From Rhizoclosmatium globosum (Eukaryota > Chytridiomycota > Chytridiomycetes > Chytridiales > Chytriomycetaceae), in the NCBI GenBank assembly GCA_002104985.1, contig MCGO01000100.1, positions 84,072 to 148,071 on the forward strand: a stretch of 64,000 nucleotides of DNA, written 5' to 3'. This document shows, in pieces, positions 46,743 through 57,391 of the stretch (the first letter of the stretch is position 1; each line of letters opens with the position of its first letter). The notes beneath the pieces were generated by a model, which saw nothing but the letters and a program-made list of their open reading frames with translations, did not search any database and had not been told where the DNA came from. Both the position numbers and the translations under genes were made by a program.

Positions 46743-48317
46743 ATGTCTGACGAGAAGAAGCACGACGTTGTCAACGTTCCAGTCGAGAAGGATGCAGATG
46801 CAGACTTCCATAAGCTGAATGAGCTCATCTCAGAAATTGGAATGGGAACCTACCAGTGGTGAGTGTTTAGCCTCAAAATTAGATGCACCCTTATTGATTG
46901 ATTACAGGAAGATGTTCTACCTTTGCGGTCTCGGTTGGATTGGTAAGTTCGATTCTTCGTTGATGATCCAATCCTGATTATGTGCTTCTCCTTCCCCCCA
47001 CTAGCGGATAACATGTGGCTTCAGATCCTTGCCACCATTCTCCCTCAAGTCAAGGCTGAATTCAGCGTTCCATCGTCTCTTTCTGGTTTCGGAACATCCT
47101 GTGTCTTCATTGGAATGATCTTTGGTTCTCTTGGTTGGGGTGTGATTTCTGATATCATTGGTCGTCGTCCAGCCTTCATTTTGACGCTTACTTTGGGTGC
47201 CATTTTCGGTACTGCTGCCGCTTTTGCCAACAACTTTACTGTCTACTGTGCTTTGCTTGGTCTCATGGGTGTTGGTGTGGGTGGTAACTTGCCAGTCGAC
47301 GGATCCCTCTTCCTTGAATTTGTGCCAAAGGAGCGTCAATCGCTTTTGATGCTTCTCTCCTTGTTCTGGCCTGTCGGTGCCATGATCGGAGCTCTCTTTG
47401 GTTGGTGGTTGATTCCAACCTACTCCTGTGACCCAGATGCTACCTTCTGTGACCCAGTTCTCAACCGTGGATGGAGATACACTCTTGTTGCCATGGGATG
47501 CGTTACTTTTGCCATGTTGCTGTTCCGTCTCCTGTTCATCCAGATGCGCGAATCTCCAAAGTGGCTTATTACTGCTGGACGCAAGGAAGAAGCCGTCGCT
47601 GTTCTCCACGACCTTGCCAAGATGAACGGCAAGGAGATCCAAGTCACAGTTGATGACTTCCCAGATGTCCACCGCGAGAGCGCCTCCGAATCCTTCAAGC
47701 GTTTCGCTCACTCTCTCAAAGAATTGTTCGACTCTCCAAAGAGCATTCGTTCCACGATTTTGATTTGGTTGGTCTGGATGACTATTTCTATTGCCTACAC
47801 CATGTTCTACGGTTTCTTGCCAGAATTCATCAAGAAGTCATCCACTGACGTTGCCCTCACTTTGGGAGAGACTTACCGTAACTTCTTTATCCAAACCCTC
47901 TGCGGTATTCCAGGTTCTGTTGCCGGAACTTTCCTTGTCGATTCCAGAATTGGTCGTAAGGGAACTATGGCTGGAGGTGCTATCGGTGTTGGAATCTCTC
48001 TCTTCCTCTTCACCACCACTGGTAACTCTTGGTGGCAATTGGTCTTCAACTGTATCGCTTCGTTCTTGTCCAACTTGGTGTATGGAGTCATTTACGCGTA
48101 CACTCCAGAGGTGTTCAAGACTGGACACCGTGGAACTGCCGTGGGTATGGCTTCTTGCTTGGGAAGAATCGTTGGAGTTTCTGCTCCATTCTTGTCTGGT
48201 ATTTTGATTGGTGTCAACCCTAATTACGCTCTTTACCTTTCTGCCGGTCTCTTTGCTTTGATGGGAGTTTTCGCTGCCTTCTTGCCAATTGAAACCAGAG
48301 GTCGTGCTGCTCTCTAG
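46743..48317 (+). CDS. MFS transporter, SV2/SVOP-like, copy A
   Basis: Twelve-span major facilitator carrier of the sugar-porter/SV2-like group. Exon 1 codes a charged N-terminus (MSDEKKHDVVNVPVEKDADA); exons 2 and 3 begin the first span (KMFYLCGLGWI, ADNMWLQILATILP). The family motif between spans 2 and 3 is GVISDIIGRRPAF, and the one after span 4 is GNLPVDGSLFLEFVPKERQS. A further G-R-R-type motif is DSRIGRKGTMAGG; spans 10-12 follow and it ends PIETRGRAAL. The substrate is unknown; SVOP-like fungal carriers move organic ions or carboxylates. It is intact and close to copy B at 54.6 kb. Confidence 0.88.
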
Positions 48318-48352
48318 ACTAAATTGTTCTTTATTAAATCTAATAAAAGCGT

Positions 48353-50111
48353 TCAATTCTTTAGACCCCAAGTTTGCAACTGCGCAATGATTTCCTCATT
48401 TCCAACATACAGTTTTGCATAAGAAAGCAATGACGTGCCATCACTGGTCATTGTTTCATGGATGACACCGGGAAATAATGCATTTAACTCTTGTAATACA
48501 TTAGCGTTACCATATTGACACGCTCTCTTCATTGCAGAGATGACGTCAGAAAGTGGCTCTTTTTGAAGTCGGGATTTCATAGATATAATAGTTTTGTGGG
48601 CTTCGGCATTATGAGTTTCTATCGCAGAAAACAGCGCCATGGCCAGAGATCCGTTCGCTGTGGAATTCAAAACCAAGTTCAACATATCATAGCCAGCTAC
48701 GCATGCTGTAGCGTAAAGATCTGGTCCTTTGTACTTTTCCAACCATCCAGAGCTCACCAGAAGTCTCACAACGTCAAACCAATTGTTACGGATGGCCGTG
48801 GATATACAAGCATTCAGTAAAAGAGATTTTGACATTTGAAGGGCATCTTTCACAAACAATTCAGCCAGCATGGCATCATGATGTGTTTCGGCATCCTTCA
48901 AGATAGCCAACCTATCTTCGGCCCAAAAATCTGTTGGATTGAGTGTCCAAGTTGACGCGATTTCTTCCTGAAACTCAGGGAACTTTTTGCTGAACTCACG
49001 GAGGATTTTATACGAATTCTCCTTGATTCTCATGAAGTTGCGTACGTTTGGATCGTCTTTGAAGCTTTTGTACAGAGTTTTCCAATGACACGAGGCTGGA
49101 ATACGTTGACCAGAAAACGTCTTGAACTCTGCCGAATCATATTCAACCCATCCTTCTTTTTCACACAAGGACCTCCAAACTGACGACCCTTCTTCAAAGA
49201 TCAAATAATGATAGAACCAAGGATGGACATATTCAAGGACTTCCAATGACGTTGAATCAAGGCATTTGAGAATCAAACAAATGATTTCAACTGGTAGGTT
49301 CGTAAACCCACCGAGACCCCTTCTCTGCTTCCAGTTAATTCCTCGTGCTCCAATATTCAAGCGGCTGGTAAACCATGGATGCACATTACGAAGCCTCGCA
49401 ACCGATGTGGGATCCAAGTGGGATGCGATGCGATGAATCAGCGACAATGGAAGACAAGCAAATCGACCAGTTTTGATTTTAATACTATTTTGCTTTACGA
49501 CGTGAAGATTGAGGATTTTTGGTGATGTTGAAGTACCGAATCGTCTATAGAAGTAGGCGCAATGTTTGTTGATAGCTTCGAATATGATTGATTCCAAGTA
49601 AATCAGATAAATATCTTCAGTGTGCTGGCTGGGTTCTATTAACTAAGTGAGAAAGAGGGGTGTGCTACTATTCGTGCAAGGAAGCAACCTCACCAACAAC
49701 ATCCAGCACCTCGATCGGCGGCAGCAACAGTGGATTCGCAAAACGCCAATCTCCGCGTTCTGGCTGAGCATACGCAAGAGCCACGCGGCGAATCGACGGA
49801 AGGCGCCTGAGCAGCGAGACCAGCACGTGCTGCGTCGCCACCGCCGCGCCACCACTTTCAAGCCACGCCCGCGCCGACTCGTGGCCAAACCGACTTACGT
49901 AAGCGCCAAAGACTGCGAGACACGCGCCGTGGAAGTCCTCGCCGCGCGTGCCCGGAAATCGCGTTTCGTGCCTGCTTGCCTCGACTAGTCCACTTGGTCG
50001 CGCGTTGTTTGTTCCGAGCGTTTGTCGCTGTTTGACGTGCCATGCATCCCATGTGCGGAGGTTGCCGGTTGGCCAGAAGCCCATTTCGCAGACAGCACAT
50101 ACACTTTCCAT
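48353..50111 (-). CDS. F-box-like protein with two F-box motifs and ankyrin-like tail
   Basis: Exon 1 (from ATG 50111) codes MESVCAVCEMGFWPTGNLRT and a mixed helical segment; a GTGAGG donor near 49693 joined to AACCCAGCC continues the long downstream frame exactly, so I merge two open frames that would otherwise lack a start. The second exon has two F-box-like segments, LPLSLIHRIASHLDPTSVAR and LPVEIICLILKCLDSTSLEV, each followed by VHPWF. The rest has helical repeats (CISTAIRNNWFDVVRLLVSS, YGNANVLQELN) like degenerate ankyrins. It may recruit substrates to an SCF ligase. The 3' end faces MFS copy A, 35 bases apart. Confidence 0.7.
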
Positions 50112-50239
50112 CGATTTGAGTATTGAAAAAATAACTGAAGGAATGATCAGAGGAAAGATTGTCAAAAGATTTGCATTCTTGGGCAACATCTGTTCATTCC
50201 ATTCCACTTTGTATAATCTTCAAGTGACAAGTGCGTCCA

Positions 50240-52528
50240 ATGTGGGGCAATGAGATTGTGAAAGCAACTTCGCCAATCCCTGAAAATGTCTCAAGCGATG
50301 ACAACCTTCAACAAGGGCACGCCCCGCCCGGTGCTATCGAAGAAACTATAAATTCCTGCCCCACAAAACCGTCTTCTTTACAGCGACTCCAAAGCACTCC
50401 AGTTGGCATCCTTGCAACCTGCGCAAATACGCGAAACAGTACTGGGCTGCAAAAGCCTGGAAAACACGTATATATCCCAGATAACAAAAATGACTTGATC
50501 CTACCTCCGCAATCTCTTTCTCCAGGACATGTCTCCAAACAACTCAGTCCATCCAATAGCATCAAGGAAAACAAATCGAGATTGAACGCAGTTGATGAGA
50601 AAAACCACATAGAGACCGACTCGGACGATGAAGATGAAGATGAAGAAGATGAAGATCAGTCGGCGATTCCACCCAAAACTGGAATTCATGGAAGTAAGTC
50701 ATCAGTTTACAGCGGAGATGCCGAAAGCATGAGCCAAGGAAATCTGAATGCCAGTTCATCTTTCTATGACACGGCTCTTGGACGATTCGTGCGTCAAGTT
50801 CTACGTTGGAAGGAATGGTTTCTTGATTCTGAGTATTTTGCTCGATACAGGAGAATCATGGACAATGCAAAATATCAAATCTTGACTGTAGGTTTATTGC
50901 AGATGCTTATTTTTGCGTCCATTCTTTGTGTGATTCAGGTTTGTTCAGCTCTGTTTATTCAAAAGTTAAATATCTTTCGTTAGTTTGTTCTCAACAGTGA
51001 CCTATCTGCCATCAAATACTATAACTTGATGCACGCAGTTCTTGCCTGGCAAGGAAAATTTCTTCTTGGCTTTGGAAATCATATGTCTGTGTTGGTCCGG
51101 AAGGGGTTCGCGGCAGTTGAAATGCAAAACCGCAAGAAAGGAATCTCAATCACCGAAATAGAAAATGTGGATCCATCATCTTGCCGACAACTTAACCGCC
51201 TATACGAGCTAAGTCTCGTTGCCATTGAAATCTCACTGTGGGTCATCTCATTTTACATGGACTGGGAGCCTGTAGAAACATACCTCAAATCCGGTCCCTG
51301 CACACTACCAACATTTTACACGCCATGGAACATGACCACAGAACTAGAAACCTGGGTAGGCTCCAACACAGATTTCGGAACCCTCGCCGCATATGGCCTT
51401 CCCACAACAAACGGCCTCATTGGCGGAACAGCTGCAACCCCAAAACAACCCCCAACATACGCCTTCCAAATGAATGGCCCCGGAATCGCATTCCTAATCT
51501 CCACAGTCTGCATGTCCCCCAAACCAATCCCATACCCAAACACAACACAAACAAGCAGTCTCATCATCTCAGACCAGTTCTGGGGCGAAATGTACAGCGT
51601 TGGGTTACAACTCCGTTTCCCCGCTGGCACACACGCGTGGAAACAGTACTCACATCAAGATATAACACAAACATGTCAACTAGACCTCGTCTTTGGCGCT
51701 GCGGACATCACGTTCGCATACATTTCGGATGTGTGGGGATCCATCAGTCCGTCTGGACTCAAGGAGATCAAAATCAACGAGGATATTGTCATCACACCAG
51801 ATAATTCGGTACAGTTTGATTTCGGGACACTGCATCTTGCGTTTGGGGCAACAGAGCAATTGTATCAGAATTTGACGGCGTCGGTTAGGGAAGGGATACG
51901 GATTTTGTTGAACGATTCAGATATGGTGTCAGTTGTAACGAGAGGGGATACAGCGTCGTCATTGATTTGGGGATTGAATGAAGATGGGCTTTATGATCCA
52001 GCAAAGACGTGGAATGCATTGTCTGGAGCCGTTGCTGTGATTTCGCACTATGTTTTGGATCAGAATGATAACACAGAGAGCTCTGTTTGTGAGTTTCGCG
52101 GGCTGGCTGGATGGGGGAAAATTGCATCGCCATTATGGGCGACATGGACTGTAAATTCGTTGATCTTGGTTGGGTTTGTGATGGAAATAATCGTTTTGGC
52201 ATCATGGCTTGTGGTTGTTGGTGGAGGCGAACACATTGATCGATGTATCGCAATGATCGACAAACCCCTTAGAACGATTTATGTAAGTCTCTGTAGTTGC
52301 GAGATTGAATAATAATGATTTTGGCAGTACATGCGAGAATCAGCTGGTCGGCTGGTAACCAAAATTCGAGGAAAGGATATTGGCGGTATATCACTTCATC
52401 AGCATTTAGAAAAGGTCAAGGTGAGGTTCGGAGAAGATAAGAGGACTCGTGGGAAAGAAGTTGGTACTCTCATTTTGGCTGAACCATCACGAGTAGTCAA
52501 AGCGTCCAGACACAGGAAACTAGTCTAA
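50240..52528 (+). CDS. Membrane protein with acidic N-terminal domain, unknown
   Basis: The start at 50240 begins a polar N-terminal region of about 190 residues with an acidic run (TDSDDEDEDEEDEDQ). A hydrophobic span (LTVGLLQMLIFASILCVIQ) ends exon 1; exon 2 continues FVLNSDLSAIKYYNLM. After a second weak span (LSLVAIEISLWVISFYM) comes a large segment of about 290 residues with several NxT/S sites and few charges, likely outside the cytosol, and a last span (LWATWTVNSLILVGFVMEII). A basic cytosolic tail follows in exon 3. I do not recognise the family. Confidence 0.65.
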
Positions 52529-52584
52529 GAAATATAAAATAATGATAAGATATAAAAACTTGGTAATAAATATTTACATAATGT

Positions 52585-54292
52585 TTATATCTTGTTTTGA
52601 AAAAAGATTCTGGATGAATCACCAGCATTTTTCGAAGTCGACCCATCCTCCAATTTACGCCTCTTGAGTTCGTGTTTAATCAATTTTGATGGGGGAGCCT
52701 TCAATATTGGTGGATGATCTGGAACAGGAATCCATTTCACAACATCATCGTCCACTTCTGCATCATGACCATTCGATTCATCCACGATTGAATCCTTTTT
52801 CAAGCCCAATCCTTTTTCATAGTTGAGTTCATTCAGTTGAGATGGCTGGACTGTTAATGGGAGACAAAATGCTGTGGACAACTCGGCACAGACCGAGTTC
52901 ATTTCGGATAGTGTGCCAAGAAGAGAGTGAATAGCTTGCTTTTCGCCTGCTGTTAGCGTTGTTTGATTTTGAGGTATTTTGTTGGGTGAACCTGGGTTTA
53001 ACCCTTGTTTGAGAGTGCTGAAGATTGTAGGTCCATCAAATGAGGGGAATGCGTTCTTTTTCTCCAACAGTGGTTGAAGCTCCTCCTTGATGAGTTGGTT
53101 CATTGGTTTTAGAAGTTCATAGTACGTTTTATGGTCCTCATACTTTTCACTGTAGAATAGAATAGTAATGGCAATTAGAACCACTACGGATGCTTTTTAA
53201 AAAAGAGAAAAAATACATACAGTTGATAGCCCCAGTTATTTCCGTAATCCATCAGTAATTCCTCGCCTTGAGCAATATCTTTGACAGCAACCAAAAAGAC
53301 AAAAGGCCAACCGAGAATCAAGAGCTCCATGCGTTCAACATTGGGTTCTCTACATGTATTCACCCCACGAACGTGTTTTCCAGGATCTTCGTCGGGGCTT
53401 AGCTGCGTAACGTCATTAACTTCCCAGACCCATCCATAGTATCCAGCTGTTGGGTCTCCTTCAAGCACAAACGTTCCTTCATCGTCCATATTCATTTCTT
53501 GAGAGATATTTGACGCGTCTTTCGCCACGTCCTTCTTTTTCAGTCCTTTCCGTTTTGGGGATGGAGTTGGTGGGTTCAACAATGGTGGGAGGGCTGTAGC
53601 AGTACTCTTTTTGGCAGTAGTTTTGCGAATGCTTGCCGCATTTGGAGCGAGCGCTTCAACTTCAAAGGTCTGCGATTGAGAGGCTATGAGGACAATGTTG
53701 TTTGAGAATGGCCACTCACATAGCGCTCACGCAGGTACCGATCTTCGACGCCCGTGTCCTTCTGAAAGTCAAAGTCGTAGTGATACGTTCCGTCAAAGAG
53801 GCCGATGATGCGACCCTTCTTGATTGGCTCCGTTGCAACAACGGCCTTTGAAACCCGTTTTGTGAGAACCAAGTTTGAGTTTGAGTTTGAGTCCACGGCG
53901 ACGACACGAACCGGCGCCTCAATCTTGAAAGGCTGTTTTGTTGCTGAAGTTGTTGAACCTGATTGGGCGGCAACGAATCGGCCAACGAGACGCGCGGCGG
54001 CAGAACAAACTTTGTCGTCGCCGCTCTTCACTTGGCCGGCCCGGACTTCGTCGATCCCGCAAAACACTGTCCCAGCAAATGCACTGGAAAACCCGTCGAG
54101 CCCGCGCAGCCACGTCCGCTTCGGACAAAAGGCCGCACTGTGGAACTGCCCTTCCTCCAGCCCGGGTCCACTGAACATTGCATGCAGTTCTCCCTGGCTG
54201 TCTCCACTGCGGTGTCGCTCGAGGAACACCTCTACTGCCTTGGTAAACCGTGTCAATGCCTTGCTCTCTCCTTCACCCTTCCCAAATTTCAT
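52585..54292 (-). CDS. SET-domain protein
   Basis: Protein lysine methyltransferase-type fold. Visible SET blocks are IKKGRIIGLFDGTYHYDFDF (start of the domain), VNTCREPNVE (position of NHxCxPN) and GEELLMDYGNNWGYQL (the catalytic GEEL...DYG). Between them is a Lys/Pro/Ser-rich insert of about 70 residues spanning an exon border. The C-terminal 190 residues are helical and charged (YEDHKTYYELLKPMNQLIKE) and end RIFFQNKI. The start at 54292 is the first in-frame ATG; the frame is open upstream without ATG. Substrate unknown; the divergence of the NHxC motif leaves activity uncertain. Confidence 0.75.
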
Positions 54293-54492
54293 GAGAGAAA
54301 ACGAAACGGGCAAACAGCGTCCCCTTACACCGTAATAATACAACGCAATATTTTGTTGAGAATTTAGTGGTACGAAGTCGGGCGTTGGGGTTGGGGCAGC
54401 CAACAAATTGGACCCAAACCAAAAAAAGCCTCACTCTGAATCACAGCGACCATCATAGGGAACAGGGCCATGCACCCCAAAAATGTATATAA

Positions 54493-54560
54493 CCCCAAAA
54501 TGAGGGTTGTGTGGTCTGCTTCAGCGAAATTTTGGGGTGCAAGCCCAAGGCTCGTGGGAG
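54493..54560 (+). promoter_or_regulatory. Conserved promoter block upstream of MFS copy B
   Basis: Holds CCCCAAAATGAGGGTT at 54493-54508, AAATTTTGGGG at 54527-54537 and GGCTCGTGGGAG at 54549-54560, the same three elements as before copy A. A TATA-like TGTATATAA (54484-54492) and an extra CCCCAAAAA at about 54477 lie just upstream. Confidence 0.65.
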
Positions 54561-54638
54561 CAATGCGATAAGAAGGCTCAAATTGGCCTCTCAATTTTTT
54601 GCGTTTTTTTCATCACTGAAGAACCAATATAACATCAA

Positions 54639-56237
54639 ATGTCTGACGAGAAGAAGCATGACGTCGTTGACGTTCCAGTTGAGAAGGATGGAAATGAAGA
54701 CTTCCACAAGCTCAACAACCTCATCTCTGAGATTGGAATGGGAACATACCAATGGTAACTGATTTGCCTCATCGCTGACCTGCATTCATTCTAAACCTTT
54801 TTCCTTTTCAACAGGAAGATGTTCTGGCTTTGTGGTCTTGGTTGGATTGGTAAGCACAATAGGAAGCCCTCTTCGTTTGATGATACGATGACTGATGGAT
54901 TACCTCACCCCCTCCCCAACAACAACAGCTGACAATATGTGGCTTCAGATCCTTGCCACCATTCTCCCTCAAGTCAAAGCTGAATTCAAGGTTCCTTCTT
55001 CTCTTTCCGGCATGGGAACCTCTGGTGTCTTTATCGGAATGATCTTTGGATCTCTCGGTTGGGGTGTCATTTCCGACATTATTGGACGTCGTCCGGCGTT
55101 CATCTTGACTCTTACCTTGGGCGCCATTTTCGGTACTGCTGCCGCTTTCGCTACCGACTTTACCGTGTACTGTGTCTTGTTGAGTTTGATGGGAGTCGGA
55201 GTCGGTGGTAACTTGCCTGTCGACGGATCCCTCTTCCTCGAGTTTGTGCCAAAGGAGCGTCAATCTCTTTTGATGCTTCTTTCCTTGTTCTGGCCTGTCG
55301 GTGCCATGATTGGAGCCCTTTTTGGATGGTGGTTGATTCCAACCTACTCTTGCGACCCAGACGCCTTTTGTGACCCAGCTCTGAACCGTGGATGGAGATA
55401 CACTCTCGTTGCCATGGGGTGTGTTACGTTCGCCATGTTGTTGTTCCGTCTCCTGTTCATCCAGATGCGCGAATCTCCAAAGTGGCTTATTACTGCTGGA
55501 CGCAAGGAAGAGGCCGTCGCTGTTCTCCACGATCTTGCAAAATGAACGGCAAGGAAATTCAAGTTACAGTCGAAGACTTCCCAGATGTCCACCGCGAATC
55601 TAACTCCGAATCCTTCAAGCGTTTTGCTCACTCTCTCAAAGAGCTCTTTGACACTCCCAAGTCTACTCTCAACACTGTCTTGATTTGGTTAGTTTGGATG
55701 ACTATTTCTATCGCCTATGTTATGTTCTACGGTTTCTTGCCAGAATTCATCAAGAAATCATCTACCGATGCTGCTCTTTCCCTCGGCGAAACTTATCGTA
55801 ACTTCTTTATTCAAACAATCTGCGGTATTCCAGGTTCTATTGCCGGTACCTTCTTGGTTGACTCCAGACTCGGTCGTAAGGGAACTATGGCTGGAGGTGC
55901 TATTGGTGTTGGAATCTCTCTCTTCCTCTTCACCACCACTGGTAACTCTTGGTGGCAATTGGTCTTCAACTGTATCGCTTCTTTCTTGTCCAACTTGGTG
56001 TATGGAGTAATCTACGCGTACACTCCAGAAGTGTTCAAGACTGGACATCGTGGAACTGCTGTGGGTATGGCTTCTTGCTTGGGAAGAATCGTCGGAGTCG
56101 CTGCTCCATTCTTGTCTGGTATCTTGATTGGAATCAACCCGAACTACGCTCTTTACCTTTCTGCCGGTCTCTTTGCTTTGATGGGAGTCTTTGCTGCCTT
56201 CTTGCCAATTGAGACCAGAGGCCGAGCCGCCCTCTAA
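54639..56237 (+). CDS. MFS transporter, SV2/SVOP-like, copy B
   Basis: Paralogue of copy A with the same three-exon start (MSDEKKHDVVDVPVEKDGNE, KMFWLCGLGWI, ADNMWLQILATILP) and the same motifs (GVISDIIGRRPAF, GNLPVDGSLFLEFV, DSRLGRKGTMAGG). As written, the frame stops in the loop after span 6 at LHDLAK (55543). Copy A reads CTTGCCAAGATGAACGG there and B reads CTTGCAAAATGAACGG; one more A in the run 55539-55542 restores the frame, and the remaining 230 residues are intact and highly conserved. I therefore annotate one gene through to 56237. Confidence 0.83.
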
Positions 56238-56417
56238 TCACTCCCGTTCCTTGAATAAAATATTCAATTTCCTTTCCCCTCAGTATATATTGTTTCTTTC
56301 TTTCTTCTTTCTGGAAGTGTTCTTTTCCCGCTTTTCACGCGCCACCCTTGACAAACTCGATTGGGAGCCACACAGTGCTTGGGGCAAGGAATCAAGAATC
56401 TCGTTGCAAAATACAGA

Positions 56418-56996
56418 ATGTCTAAACTCATGGCCTCGCTTCCCGTGCCGCCTTACGCCCATCGCCTTCAAGAGCAACTAATGGACTGTCTGTCGCGGGT
56501 GATGCCCCAGTTCCCTATTGAACTAGTTCTACTTGTCGGGGACCGGGTGTCAGTGTGTGGCTACTGCGGCCGACTGCACGAGCGCGTGCAACACCCACTT
56601 CCCTCTGGATCACAGTGCTGGCGGTGTCCCTCTGGCGCCGTGCTTCCCTGCACAACCAATTTAGGCGATGCCTCAGAAGACGCCCGGGCAGCAAGCGAGT
56701 GCCGCACGTGCCGCCGGCGTCAGTGTTCAACGTGCGTATCGTTGAGCGTTGCATCGCCGCAGTGTGGTCTTTGTCTGCGGACACTGTGTTCATCGTGTGT
56801 TGCGATGCCGGAAAAGTTGTGTTGTCAAGGATGTGGCGCGGCTGTGTGTCGCCCGTGCGCAAAGTCAAAGGAATGTAACTTGTATCTCATTTGTGGAAAG
56901 TGTATGGACGACGGTCAGGAAGTCCGTGTGTGTTTCTGGGGCGCCTTGCTCTTCGTTGCCATCACCACCGCCCTAGTTCATACTTCATCACCCTGA
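56418..56996 (+). CDS. Cysteine-rich protein with C-terminal membrane anchor
   Basis: Start at 56418 (MSKLMASLPVPPYAHRLQEQ). The middle holds about ten CxxC or near-CxxC pairs (VCGYCGRL, QCWRCPSG, ECRTCRRRQCSTC, QCGLCLRTLCSSC, CCQGCGAAVCRPC, ICGKCMDD), which suggests two or three zinc-binding units. The last 20 residues are hydrophobic (FWGALLFVAITTALVHTSSP), so it may be tail-anchored with the zinc domain in the cytosol. The pattern recalls RING/FYVE-type domains but the spacing does not fit one I can name. It is GC-rich compared with its neighbours. Confidence 0.6.
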   Translation: MSKLMASLPVPPYAHRLQEQLMDCLSRVMPQFPIELVLLVGDRVSVCGYCGRLHERVQHPLPSGSQCWRCPSGAVLPCTTNLGDASEDARAASECRTCRRRQCSTCVSLSVASPQCGLCLRTLCSSCVAMPEKLCCQGCGAAVCRPCAKSKECNLYLICGKCMDDGQEVRVCFWGALLFVAITTALVHTSSP

Positions 56997-57391
56997 TCTA
57001 TGAATTGGGACTCTTGTTCGTCTTCATTGTATATAGCTTCGCAATTCGGACTTTCAATAAATAATTGCTTCTTTCATGTCATTGAATCACTTGTAGTCCG
57101 CATATTAGCGTACATTCTTGTAGTTGATGGGTTTTCAACTTTCTTTCCAGGAATAAACAGCTTTCGACAACTATCTGCTTTGATCCAGAAGGCACTGGCT
57201 CTGACAGGCAATCAACGAAGGCATGCTTGCACGCTTTTCAACGCAAGAAGGCCTCTATTATAGTGATTTGCCATATTGTTCTCATTCGTTACTTGAATTG
57301 AAGAAGGTAATATGAATATATACACAGAAGCTGTGTATTTTATTGTATTTATTCAAAAGATTGGATATTTCAAATCACTCAAACTCTCGTA
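56997..57391. other. Intergenic region between the Cys-rich gene and the dehydrogenase
   Basis: About 395 bases between two genes on the same strand. A short open frame (57000-57263) shows no resemblance to known proteins. Nothing else is recognised. Confidence 0.4.

Noticed and set aside
47001..47711. Minus-strand frame of 236 codons inside MFS copy A
   Set aside because: Antisense shadow; a similar frame appears opposite copy B because the genes are paralogues.
54364..54594. Minus-strand frame with a hydrophobic stretch before MFS copy B
   Set aside because: It lies in the promoter that holds the conserved block and its start is not supported.
55539..55545. MFS copy B as a pseudogene or programmed frameshift
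   Set aside because: A single missing A in an A run explains it; the rest of the gene is intact, and the same type of defect recurs in many housekeeping genes.
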